Below are positions 1 through 9,300 of a stretch of 10,000 nt of DNA, one piece after another (the first letter of the stretch is position 1; every line of letters begins with the position of its first letter). This stretch comes from Kiritimatiellota bacterium (GTDB taxonomy: Bacteria > Verrucomicrobiota > Kiritimatiellia > JAAZAB01). The notes under the pieces are model-generated. The model ran no database searches. It saw only the letters and a list, made by a program, of their open reading frames with translations, and had not been told where the DNA came from. Where the stretch lies: assembly GCA_008636095.1 (NCBI GenBank), contig VSJD01000154.1:1-10000 (forward strand), in the 5' to 3' direction. Position numbers and translations under genes: made by a program.

Positions 1-2048
1 GTCTCTTTTAATTTTGTAACCTTATTCGTGAATGTAAATGTTGCCGTCGTTTCGTCATGACCATAAGGGCCGTTGAAACAATGGGCGGCCGCCAGAAGTT
101 TGGCGCCTGTTCCAAAAGGCGCCTTTTCAAGCGGAAACGCATTATATATGGATACCTTGACATGATCCGTATCCGGATTGTTGAGCAAGATATATCCGTC
201 ATAATTTTGATAAGTATTAGTGACCGGGATATACCAGAATGTTCCACCGGAAGTTGAATCGTTCAATGCTTTCCCTTCATCCAGAAGGTTTCCGGAAGCA
301 TCGTAGCCTTGCCAATAAATCCCCAACATGGGATTATTGCCGGATAATGTTGAAATTCCTTTGGCCATGATTGAAAAATCCAGCCGCGTATTTCCAAGCC
401 CGCTCCCGCATACTTGCGAAGCAATTCGCAATGTGTTTGAAGATACGATCCCGCCACTGCCGTCAACGCCAAGGTTTGCGGCATGGCAAGCCCGTGGGGG
501 CGGTGAAGTTACCACCGCATACACCACCACAGACGGCACATAAGATTGTCTCACACGATTGGTAGTGATAACGGATCCTATTGTTTGATTTATATTCCAC
601 ACCAAAGAAGGTATGGTTTCAAAATCTCCTTCCTGGCAAACAGGAACCCCGTTCCTGGTCAAAATAAAATTATCAACCCATATTACCCCGCTTTTTACGG
701 TGTTTTCAATTTTGTTTTCGACATCCTGATCCTTAAAATATCTTTGGCCGGCCGGCAAATCAGCATCAATGAATGTTGCCGGATAAAGCCACTGCCACTC
801 CCACCCCCCCGAGGGGTTAGTGTAAACATAAAACGTATAAATCGAATGGTACTTTATGTAATTATTCCCCCTATCCAACGCGGAATATTCACTCATGTAT
901 TTTTGAAAGACATTCTGCATGGGATAAGCCCCAATATCACAGTGCGCTACGTAATCATAATACCTGGTATATGAGTATTGTTCCGGCAGTTTTAAGAATA
1001 CTTCTGGTGTGCCGGACGCTTCCGCCCCGGCGCTCGATTCAGTATTGGCAATTCCCCACCCCCGGCTTTGACGATTTTCCACCACACCATCCGCATTCAG
1101 ATGCTCAAAATAATTTGTCTCTATCATTTGTTTAAGGAATGGATAATGACTGCCGTAGCCGGGATACAAGTAAGAACCTATTTTATTAGTGGATCCTATT
1201 CCATCCACATCAGTTCCTACCATTGGCTGGGCGCTGCCTCCATTCATCCCAAACCAATCCACCCATGGTATATCCTGAATGGATTTAAGCATTGCTCCGT
1301 TTGTGCCGCTGGTATGGGTATATGCCAGGGAATGGATCAGAATAATCTTGGGATAATTCTCGTTTTTCCATTCATACAGTTTTTTGTAGGTCAGCATGAC
1401 GACTTCCCGCATCCTTTTTTCCTTTTCTGCAAGACTCAGGCCGTCATATTCATGATAGTCGTGTAAGGGAAAAAATTTACTTAAAGTATATTGTGGATTT
1501 CCTATAAATTGCGGCAATCTCCAGTAATCTTCCTGTCCTATGGCAAATATATACACCCCCCGTTCATACCTGCCTTTAATCTTAGGCTTAATATAATTTT
1601 CCAACCAAAAATCGCAGTACTTCTGCACCGTATCCAGTTCCGGTACCCATCTAATGGATCCATCATAAGTGATAAGATTTCCAATAGGATTGCCATCTTC
1701 GCCCATTAGCGCACCATAGGGAACACCCTCGCAGCTGTTGCCAGACCATGCGAAGCCCCAGTTTTGGTAATGCGGGCAAGCTACGGCCTCTTGCCATTGC
1801 ATATGATTTTTATAAGAGTCAATGATCCCGTCTTCGGTCCGAGCGTGCAAATCATATATTTCGGGGTATCGCATACGCCACAGCTCCGATGTATATCTTT
1901 GAATAGAATTAATACCCGCCGCCCGCAGGGCACTTACATAGCGGGGATCTAACGGATACGGGTTGTGAATTGTAGTCACCATGGCGGCGAAAATATTATT
2001 CAGAAGAAGTCCGCCAAGCACAACTAATCCGACGGCGATTTTTTTCAT
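1..2048 (-). CDS. Secreted multi-domain protein A, putative polysaccharide-active enzyme (3' end beyond window)
   Basis: I translated the minus strand from the ATG at 2046-2048; it stays open for 682 codons to the left edge. The start follows a strong Shine-Dalgarno GGAGG (2056-2060 on the plus strand, 7 bases upstream). Residues 1-22 form a Sec signal peptide: MKKIAV, then a hydrophobic stretch ending NNIFAA. Residues about 23-465 match the N-terminal domain of protein B. Shared motifs include DPRY (34-37), YCDFWLENYIKP (144-155), YEWKN (225-229), PWVDWFG (261-267), RQSRGWG (326-332) and MSEYSALDRG (385-394). Conserved acidic residues E173, D264, E310, E387 and D392 are possible catalytic or ligand residues. 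Residues about 524-682 match B from about residue 726 (for example LGVDGSGG, FSIMAKG, FNGPYG). A lacks about 240 residues that B has between these blocks. Export and a role on carbohydrate are inferred; I do not recognise the enzyme family. It diverges from the AraC gene starting at 2179 and is probably controlled by it. Confidence 0.93.
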   Translation of the reverse strand, partial: MKKIAVGLVVLGGLLLNNIFAAMVTTIHNPYPLDPRYVSALRAAGINSIQRYTSELWRMRYPEIYDLHARTEDGIIDSYKNHMQWQEAVACPHYQNWGFAWSGNSCEGVPYGALMGEDGNPIGNLITYDGSIRWVPELDTVQKYCDFWLENYIKPKIKGRYERGVYIFAIGQEDYWRLPQFIGNPQYTLSKFFPLHDYHEYDGLSLAEKEKRMREVVMLTYKKLYEWKNENYPKIILIHSLAYTHTSGTNGAMLKSIQDIPWVDWFGMNGGSAQPMVGTDVDGIGSTNKIGSYLYPGYGSHYPFLKQMIETNYFEHLNADGVVENRQSRGWGIANTESSAGAEASGTPEVFLKLPEQYSYTRYYDYVAHCDIGAYPMQNVFQKYMSEYSALDRGNNYIKYHSIYTFYVYTNPSGGWEWQWLYPATFIDADLPAGQRYFKDQDVENKIENTVKSGVIWVDNFILTRNGVPVCQEGDFETIPSLVWNINQTIGSVITTNRVRQSYVPSVVVYAVVTSPPPRACHAANLGVDGSGGIVSSNTLRIASQVCGSGLGNTRLDFSIMAKGISTLSGNNPMLGIYWQGYDASGNLLDEGKALNDSTSGGTFWYIPVTNTYQNYDGYILLNNPDTDHVKVSIYNAFPLEKAPFGTGAKLLAAAHCFNGPYGHDETTATFTFTNKVTKLKE

Positions 2049-2055
2049 GGATTTT

Positions 2056-2060
2056 CCTCC
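2056..2060 (-). promoter_or_regulatory. Ribosome binding site of secreted protein A
   Basis: The minus strand reads GGAGG, seven bases before the ATG at 2048. It fixes that ATG as the start of protein A, in agreement with the signal peptide that follows immediately. Confidence 0.85.
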
Positions 2061-2084
2061 ATCTTTTGACTTTTGCAGACACAT

Positions 2085-2178
2085 TTCTTTTTTCTTGATC
2101 ATAGTTTAATTATCGGGTACAAATTTAACCATATTATTCTGTATGCATTATTTGCCGTGATTAAATATGCTGTGTGGC
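2085..2178. promoter_or_regulatory. Divergent promoter/operator region, copy 1
   Basis: This spacer separates two divergent genes and is related to the spacer at 9842-9935. Aligned without gaps (offset 7757), 53 of 84 positions agree by hand count between 2095-2178 and 9852-9935. The best conserved blocks are ATTATTCT (2133-2140) and TAAATAT (2162-2168). A possible plus-strand promoter for the regulator is TTGATC (2095-2100), 17 bases, then TACAAA (2118-2123); the same positions in copy 2 read TTGACT and CATAAA. These boxes are only moderately like the sigma-70 consensus. Retention between the copies suggests binding sites for RNA polymerase and perhaps the AraC-type protein. No convincing minus-strand promoter boxes were found for the secreted-protein gene. 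Confidence 0.5.
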
Positions 2179-3099
2179 ATGAAAACATCTTTGAAACATC
2201 CAATTAGCATGCCGGCGCCCATTCCGGTTTTAGAAGAACAGGGATTGGATTTATGTGCCTTGGATGCGGCGCCGGCCTTGCCCGGCATTTTTTCCATATT
2301 CGCCGCGGTTGCGGCGACGGCCTTGCCCGGTAGTTTCCCGCGGCCGCTGGTGGCAAGGACAGAGTGGTTTTATTCTCTCGTGTTGGGTGGATGTTGTTAT
2401 ATGCAAGTGCCCGGCAAAACGCTGAGATTAAAACGCGGCGAGATGATTATTATGAGCCCGACCTGCCTGCGCGGCTACACCGGGCAAAAGGGGAGGCGGT
2501 ATTATCGTATCTATTGGGCATGGCGTTCCCCGCCGCTCATTCCGTTTATTAGACCGGCAGAAGGACAATACTTGATGATTAAACTGTCGGAACAAAAGGT
2601 CAGGCGATTGCAGTTGCTCCATGCGGCTTGCCGGAAAATAGTGCGCAATATAGATCAGTTCGCACAGTTTAAATTGCTCAACATACGCATAGAAATCGAC
2701 TTGCTTTTGGCGCAGACCCACGTTGCTCCCGATTTTACCGAAACTCCCGCCTTGCAATTTGCCCTGGCACGGCGCTGGATGGAAGGGCACATCACAATGC
2801 GTGATGCCATCGGCGCTCTGTGCAATTATCTGGCCATATCGCCAGCCACGCTCGATCGTTTGTTCCACCGGCAGTTGAAAATGTCGCCGGCAGTTTATTT
2901 CCAGAAGCTAAAAATGAAAAGTGCCCAAACACTGCTCCAAGCCGGAAATTCATCAGTTAAGGCCGTCGCCTATCAATTAGGTTATAAACATCCAAGCGAC
3001 TTCGGTCGCGCTTATAAGCGCCACACCGGTGTTGCGCCAACCGGGCATGTTCTCAGGCGTAATTGTACGGGGAAAAAGTCGGGGGGTAGGGAAGGATAG
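2179..3099 (+). CDS. AraC-family transcriptional regulator 1
   Basis: This is a DNA-binding regulator of the AraC/XylS family. In numbering from the upstream ATG at 2167 (310 residues), the N-terminal half, about 60-190, is a diverged sensor region with the LRLKRGEMIIMSP turn (86-98) typical of the cupin-like ligand pocket. The C-terminal half carries two helix-turn-helix motifs. The first is at about 210-233 (MRDAIGALCNYLAISPATLDRLF). The second, at about 264-284, has the family pattern VKAVAYQLGYKHPSDFGRAYKR, followed by HTGVAP. I prefer the ATG at 2179 (306 residues): in the paralogue at the right edge the codon matching 2167 is ATC, while the one matching 2179 is ATG and opens a protein with the same start (MKT.., then PISxPAPIPVL). 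No clear Shine-Dalgarno precedes either start. It diverges from protein A, as a local activator commonly does; the inducing sugar is unknown. The AAPALPG/AATALPG stretch (34-40, 49-55) is an internal repeat. The fusion of the last 14 or so residues to a low-complexity tail (GKKSGGREG) is unremarkable. Confidence 0.93.
   Translation: MKTSLKHPISMPAPIPVLEEQGLDLCALDAAPALPGIFSIFAAVAATALPGSFPRPLVARTEWFYSLVLGGCCYMQVPGKTLRLKRGEMIIMSPTCLRGYTGQKGRRYYRIYWAWRSPPLIPFIRPAEGQYLMIKLSEQKVRRLQLLHAACRKIVRNIDQFAQFKLLNIRIEIDLLLAQTHVAPDFTETPALQFALARRWMEGHITMRDAIGALCNYLAISPATLDRLFHRQLKMSPAVYFQKLKMKSAQTLLQAGNSSVKAVAYQLGYKHPSDFGRAYKRHTGVAPTGHVLRRNCTGKKSGGREG
2266..2330 (+). repeat. Short direct repeat inside the regulator gene
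   Basis: Two 20-base copies, 2266-2285 and 2311-2330, differ at one base (GCGGCGCCGG versus GCGGCGACGG, both followed by CCTTGCCCGG). They are 45 bases apart, so the reading frame is kept. They encode AAPALPG and AATALPG. This looks like a small in-frame tandem duplication ahead of the sensor domain. Confidence 0.7.
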
Positions 3100-3387
3100 T
3101 GCTTTAAACCCAAACAGCCGGGATAAACAACAAGAAGAATTAACCGCAAAAGAACACAAGCAGCGCAAAGATTTGGAACTACGGAAGGTGCGTGTATCGT
3201 TTTCGTCTGTCTTTTTTGCGCTCTATGCGTTCTCGCGTGGTTAAAAAATTTGGTTGCGGGTCATGCGTGGCGCTTGGTAAACATAGCCCGCGGCGGATCA
3301 ATTTCGGCGTCAATTTAAGGCATGGTTAAAAACGCCGTTAAAACCGATCTGAATTCACGCGACCGCTGTTTCTGCGGAAGTCCCGTA
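3100..3387. other. Convergent intergenic spacer
   Basis: The spacer lies between the 3' ends of the regulator gene and the secreted-protein B gene, which point toward each other. Apart from the palindromic element at 3140-3244 I see no gene in it. There is no good intrinsic terminator: the only short GC hairpin near the end of gene B (CCGC 3363-3366 with GCGG 3374-3377, 7-base loop) has no U-tract after it in the gene's direction. Confidence 0.6.
3140..3244. repeat. 105-bp imperfect palindromic intergenic element (MITE/REP-like)
   Basis: The element begins TTAACCGC (3140-3147) and ends GCGTGGTTAA (3235-3244). The first 31 bases and the reverse complement of the last 31 agree at 22 positions without gaps; the shared parts include TTAACC, AGAAC and AGCGCAAA. 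It lies entirely between two convergent genes. Elements of the TTAACCGC...GCAAAG type are scattered through many environmental bacterial genomes and are often mis-annotated as small ORFs. Only one copy is present in this window, so dispersal in this genome is not shown. Confidence 0.6.
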
Positions 3388-6300
3388 TTAATATTTTCGC
3401 CCTTTTTTGAAATGACTTCTGATCTCATAATCGGTCAAGGCGCGGTTGAAGACTTTTACATCGTCAATGGAACCTTTGAATAATCCCATGCTGACCTTGC
3501 CGATATATAAGCCGTGCAACCAGTCTGACTGCAAAGGACCGGAAGAACTGGTGACATCGGTAAAAATCAATTCGCCGTCCCGGTAGCACTTCGTGGTATT
3601 CAAGCCGTCATAGGTAAATGCAACATGGCGCCAGCCGTCCCAGGAGAGGGGCGCCGAATATTGACACCAGTGCCAGCCTTGATTGACGGTGTTAATATGG
3701 GGATACATTCGATTATTGGAAATATCCAACCCATAAGTGCCTTCCGCGCAGGCAACTTCATTCCAGCCCGAGAAATTCGTCGTGGGCGAATAGACCCAGG
3801 CTTCCATGGTAATTTCGGAAACCTTCAAGCTGGCATTTGTGCCGCAATCAATATAATCATCAATCCCGTCAAAGACAAAGGCGCCATCGCTCCACTGCGG
3901 ACTGCCGTACAAGACGCCGTTATTCCCTTCCCAGGATGAATCTGTGGCCATGGATGCATTAGTTCCTTCATCAAATTGCCAGTCCCCGACCAGATTAATA
4001 TTTTCTTCCCTTTCCCTGAAATGACTTCTGATCTCATAATCGGACAATGCCCGGTTAAAGACTTTGACATCGTCAATGGAACCTTTGAAAAATCCCATAC
4101 TGACCTTGCCGATATATAAACCGTGCAACCAGTCTGACCGCAAAGGACCTGAAGAACTGGTGGCATCGGTAAAAATCAATTCGCCGTCCCGGTAGCACTT
4201 CACTGTATTGACCCCATCATAGGTAAACGCGACATGATGCCAACCGTTCCAGGAGAGGCGCTCCGAATATTGACACCAGTGCCAGCCTTGATTGACGGTG
4301 TTAATATGGGGATACATTCGATTATTGGAAATATCCAACCCATAAGCGCCTTCCGCGCAGGCAACTTCCTGCCAGCCTGTGAAATTCGTCGTGGGCGAAT
4401 AGACCCAGGCTTCCATGGTAATTTGGGAAACCTGCAAGCTGGCATTAGTGCCGCAATCAATATAATCATCAACCCCGTCAAAGATAAAGGCATCACCGCT
4501 CCACTGTGGGCTTCCGTACAGGACCCCGTGATTGCCCCGCCATGAGGAATCTTTGGCCATGGCCGGGTTTTCTTCGTCAAACTGCCAGTACCCGACCAGA
4601 TTTTCTTCTTTCAGCTGAATATCGTCCGCATAAAACGTGACGGCCTGGGCCGTATCCCAGGTTATAATATACACGCGCAATGCTTCATTGGTCTGGGTGA
4701 TTGTTCTGGTCACACTTATTTTCTGCCAGCCACTGTTAAGCGCCGTTACGTTTTTGGCGTAGGTCCAGACACCGGAGGAATAAAGACATATCTTTACCCG
4801 CCCTTGTCCTTTAACATAGGCGCTGGCCGTATAAGTCTTGCCTTGCTCCACAACATAGCCGGCTACGGTCTTCAATCCTTCAAATACCCCGAGGCCCAGA
4901 GTGGTTACTTTGAGCGCGTAATCTTCAGCGAGCGAGGCGCCGGATGTTTCAAACGTTGTGGAATTGTCGTTGCAGTAGAAAGTCCAGCCTTTTGTGCCCA
5001 GTTCAAAACTGCCATTATAAAACATTTTATAATTTTGATTTTCCACTAATTCAACATTATCCGCATAAAACGTGACGGCCTGGGCCGTATCCCAGGTTAA
5101 AATGTGTACGCCCAACACTTCATAAGGCTCGGTGATTGTTCTGGTCACGCTTATTTTCTTCCAATCGCTGTTAAGCGTCGTTACGTTTTGGGCGTAGGTC
5201 CAGCCGCCGGCGACAGAATAAAGGCATATTTTCACCTGCCCCGCACCTTTAACATAGGCGCTGGCCGTATAAGTCTTGCCTTGCTCTACAAAACAGCCGG
5301 CCGCAGTCCTTAATCCTTCAAACAAGCTGATGCCCGGGGTGGTCGCTTTAAGCGCGTAATTGCCCGCGAATGACGCGGTAGATGTGCACAGCGTTGAGGG
5401 ATTGGCGCTGTAGGCGGAAGCCCAGCCTTCCGTGCCCAGCTCAAACCCGAAGTTCTCAACCAGATTAATGCGCTGCCAGCCGATACTTAGCTGGCGATAG
5501 CCGGCCGTCCAACAAGACGATCTTTCTTTCAGCGCATAATAATCCGCTATATCATTATCGCTATATAATGGATTGACGGATATATCCCCCGTCCCCGCGC
5601 TGGTCCCAATATAATTCTGATTCACGCAGAATACATTGTTATAACTGGAATCGCATTGCGCGCCGCCCGAACAAACAATTCCATCGCTGGCCGTGATAAT
5701 GCTGTGACTGATCTCTAACGACGAACCGTCCCCGGCCAGGATGGCCTGGTCGGCGGCGCCGATAGTTATGTTCTCAACCAGTGCGCTCGCATTGCCCGTC
5801 ATTTCAATGGCCGTATTTTCCACGTCAAAGATGCAGTTGCGCATGCGAAGATTATTGGCAGCGTCAAGTTTAATTCCATTAATCCCGTTAAAAGCAATAT
5901 TTTCAATCAGCACGTTATCCGCTGAACTTACGAGCGCCGCAAAATCGGCCTCGGATGCTATTATAACCAAATCCGCCGCCGCGCCGATGAGTTCAATATT
6001 ATCCTTTAAAAGCAGGTTTTCCCGGTAAATTCCCTTGGCGACAAATATTTGTGTTTCGGGCCCGGCCATGTTAATCACTTTTTGAATGCTTTTAAACGGG
6101 GCACTGGCGCTTCCCGTTTCTGTGGTCACGGAACTGTTGTTGTTCACATACACTTGTGCCGCGGACCATGATGAATAGACCCAGCGCGAAGACAGGTTAT
6201 ATGCGTCAAGTGCCCTGACGCGGAAAGCAACCGCACAGACTGTTTTATTGAAGGTGGCCGACAAATAATCGGCATTGACGCTGGTAAGCGCATTCCAGTT

Positions 6301-9300
6301 GGCGCCACCATCCAGAGAATATTCCAGATCTATTCTGCTAACGCCGTTCTCATCGGCGGCCTGCGCCGTAATTTCAAGATATTCATCGCGTTCTGTAATT
6401 GAGATAAAACATTCCGGTAGATCATTAAACGCGGTCCAGCCCTTAACGGTTGGCGTGTCTTCAATATAGACGTAAATGCGCTGTCCATTGGCAACCGTGC
6501 CGGAAGGCGTGAATGTTAATTCAAGCGCGTTATCGCCGCTGGTCAGCGGGTCGTCCGTTGTTGCGCTTGGACCGGGAACCGCGTAATCCCCGGGATTATA
6601 CGCAATTCTATCGGCCAGCATTAATGAATTGCGTATATTTTCAGGTTTGGCCTTGATATACATGCCGGTATCCCAGGCCGGGCCGGCATTTTTATCCCTG
6701 GCAAAGACATGAACGGGCGCACTCAAGGAGTTCTCCGCGCTAACATTCCTCACTATTATCTTAATGCGACCGGTATCGGGATCATAAGAAATGTTTTCCC
6801 CTTTGACTAACAGCGGCCACTGCAGGCCTCCCCAGATATCATAAAGCCGGCCGCCAGGTGTATGCATCTCTTCTTTCATAAACGTATATTTACTGACACA
6901 GGCGCTTTCCACCTGACCGGTAATCTTATTTGTATAAACAAAAGTGTTGGTGTCTGCGTCATATCCATATGGACCGTTAAAGCCGTGGGCCACGGCCGCA
7001 AGCCCCGCGTTTGCACTGCACCCAGCATAATTCTTCCAGTCCGTGCTGTAAATATAAACCTTGACGTAATCCACGTTATTATTAGTTATTTGGATGTAAC
7101 CACTATAACTTTGATAGCTGTTCGTTACAGGCATATGCCAGAATTTGCCGTCGGGGCCGGTAGCGCTCAAGGCTTTGCCTTTTTGTAATATTACTCCACC
7201 CGAATTATAGCCCTCCCAATAAACCCCCAGCCATGGATGTACTAAGTTCCAGAATGTTGGCAGTCCTTTTGCCATGACGGTAAAATCAAGGCTGCAATTC
7301 CCCAGATTACTGCCGCAGATTTGAGCGGCAACCTGACATCCATCCGTACACAGTAACCCCCGACTGCCGTCCACACCCAACCCTTCCGCATGGGCAACGT
7401 AAGTTATCGGATTAACGGCTTTTACTAATTGGCTGTTTGTTATTTCCAATCCTTGTGAATCATAAAATTTAATCACACAGCCGCCTTGATAAGCACTGCC
7501 GCCGTTTCTAATAATATAACTTGTACAATAGTCCTTATTTGACTGGATGGCTATATCCTGATAACTGTCCATGCCCGAGCCGTTTATAAGATATGCTTTT
7601 CCCCATACATTCGTTACCTCGGAATTCGGCGACCACCCATTGTTTCCATCCTGAAACTTGCCATTGACAATCAGATTTTCAGCGGTTAACGATACCAGGT
7701 CAAAATTAACCGGGGTTGTGTCCGTAGCGGTAATTAGCATGCGCGATTTGGTCGCGCTGGCCGGGCAAAGAAACGTAAAGCCGAATCCCCCCCACGAAGA
7801 GCTTGCCCATTGTGTATAATCTTGCTGTCCAATGATCTGCTCATTGTTATAATGAATGGCGGTAACTTTAGCCGTTGCATTTGAGGCCTGGCCTTGTATT
7901 ACACAATAAAAATTATAGTTTAGCCCGGGAGTTAAAACAATATCCTGGTAACAGTCGGCGCCGCCGGCCACTACGGCCGAATAACCATGATCGGTTTTGA
8001 TCCAATCAGCCAGATTGCCCTGCCAGGCTACGATCTGGTCTTCAGTTGTTAATTCAAAGCCGCCATTCACTATTTTTTCGCTTTCAGAAACCTTGATATC
8101 CGTAAACAAGTGACGTCCAATCCCTTCGGATGTTTTCAAAAATATTCTAGCGGTCTTGCCATTGGCGGGAGATTGAAAGCTAATTTTCGTCGCCATATCC
8201 TTTATGCCCCTTATCTCCCAGGCGCTTGGAACTACATTTTCAAAATCGCCTTCCCGGGAAATTTCCTCCCCGGCTTTTTTTAAACTAAAATTATCCACAT
8301 AAAGTTTCCCGGTTTGACACCGAATTTCTATTTCCTCGTCGATCTGGTTGTCGGTATGGTACCTGGCGCCGGCCGGCAAATCATTATCAACAAAAGTCGA
8401 CGGATAATGCGAGAGCGACGCCCAATTTCCAACGGGCTTATTCATCGGTGTTGTATAGTCCATGTATATGGAATGATATTTTATATAGTTATGCCCCCGA
8501 TCCAGGGCGGAATACTCACTCATAAATTTCTGGAAAACAGATGCTCCTGCGGGAGAAAATACAGGAATCTCATGCTCGTAATACCTTGTGTCCGCGTATT
8601 GTGCGGGCAGTTTTAAATACTGCTGCTGGGTGCCGGGCGCTGCGGTCAGATTGGCGGCTTCCCCATGGCCCATTCCCCAGCCCCGGCTTTGGCGTGTCTC
8701 TACGGTCCCGTCATAATTGGTATGTGCAAAGTTGTCCGTTTCTATCATCTGCTTGAATACCAAGTAATGACTCCCGTTTGCCAACGCATCGGCGCCGGTC
8801 AAAGAATAAGTGCCGCCTCCGTTTATTCCAAACCAGTCCACCCAGGGTATATCCCGGACACATTTCAGCATGTTTTCATTTGAATGATGATATGCCCAAT
8901 CTATTGTAAAAATCATCTTGGGATAATTTTTATTTTTCCATTCATACAGTTTTTTGTGGGTATCTTCAACAATATCCCGGATATTCGCCAATTTCTCTTC
9001 CTCGCTCAGGCCCGCAAATTCATGTTTATCATGATAAGGAAAAATTCTAGCCAAGGTTGTCGGAGTATCGTAAATTCTCCAGTAGCTTTCCGCGGCCAAT
9101 GAAAACATGTAAATCCCCTGCTCATACCTGCTCTTGAGCATGGGTTTTATGTAATTTTCAAGCCAGAAATCGCAGTAGGCCTGGACAGTGCTCAACTCAT
9201 CAATTAACCCGATGATGTTTCCTTTATTATCATACTTAAACGCCCCCACGGGCATCTTGCCCTGGAAGTAGATGTCACTAACCCTTATCATTAATTGCAT

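Noticed and set aside
546..1466. Plus-strand ORFs of 142 and 132 residues opposite secreted protein A
   Set aside because: They are antisense to a continuous coding frame with a signal peptide and a paralogue; no ribosome site or domain was seen.
2049..2178. Minus-strand promoter for secreted protein A
   Set aside because: AT-rich TATGAT-like boxes exist, but none has a credible -35 partner at normal spacing.
2428..2868. Minus-strand 146-residue ORF
   Set aside because: It is antisense to the AraC-family gene, whose frame has clear helix-turn-helix motifs.
3029..3244. Plus-strand 71-residue ORF
   Set aside because: It overlaps the end of the regulator gene in another frame and its second half is the palindromic repeat at 3140-3244.
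3363..3377. Short hairpin CCGC/GCGG near the 3' end of gene B
   Set aside because: The stem has only four pairs and there is no U-tract, so it does not qualify as an intrinsic terminator.
3625..4545. Two mutually similar plus-strand ORFs (3625-3939 and 4234-4545)
   Set aside because: They are antisense shadows of the same LamG repeats, with no start signal or recognisable domain.
3825..4580. Two mutually similar minus-strand ORFs (3825-4166 and 4200-4580)
   Set aside because: They resemble each other only because they are out-of-frame readings of the duplicated LamG-coding DNA.
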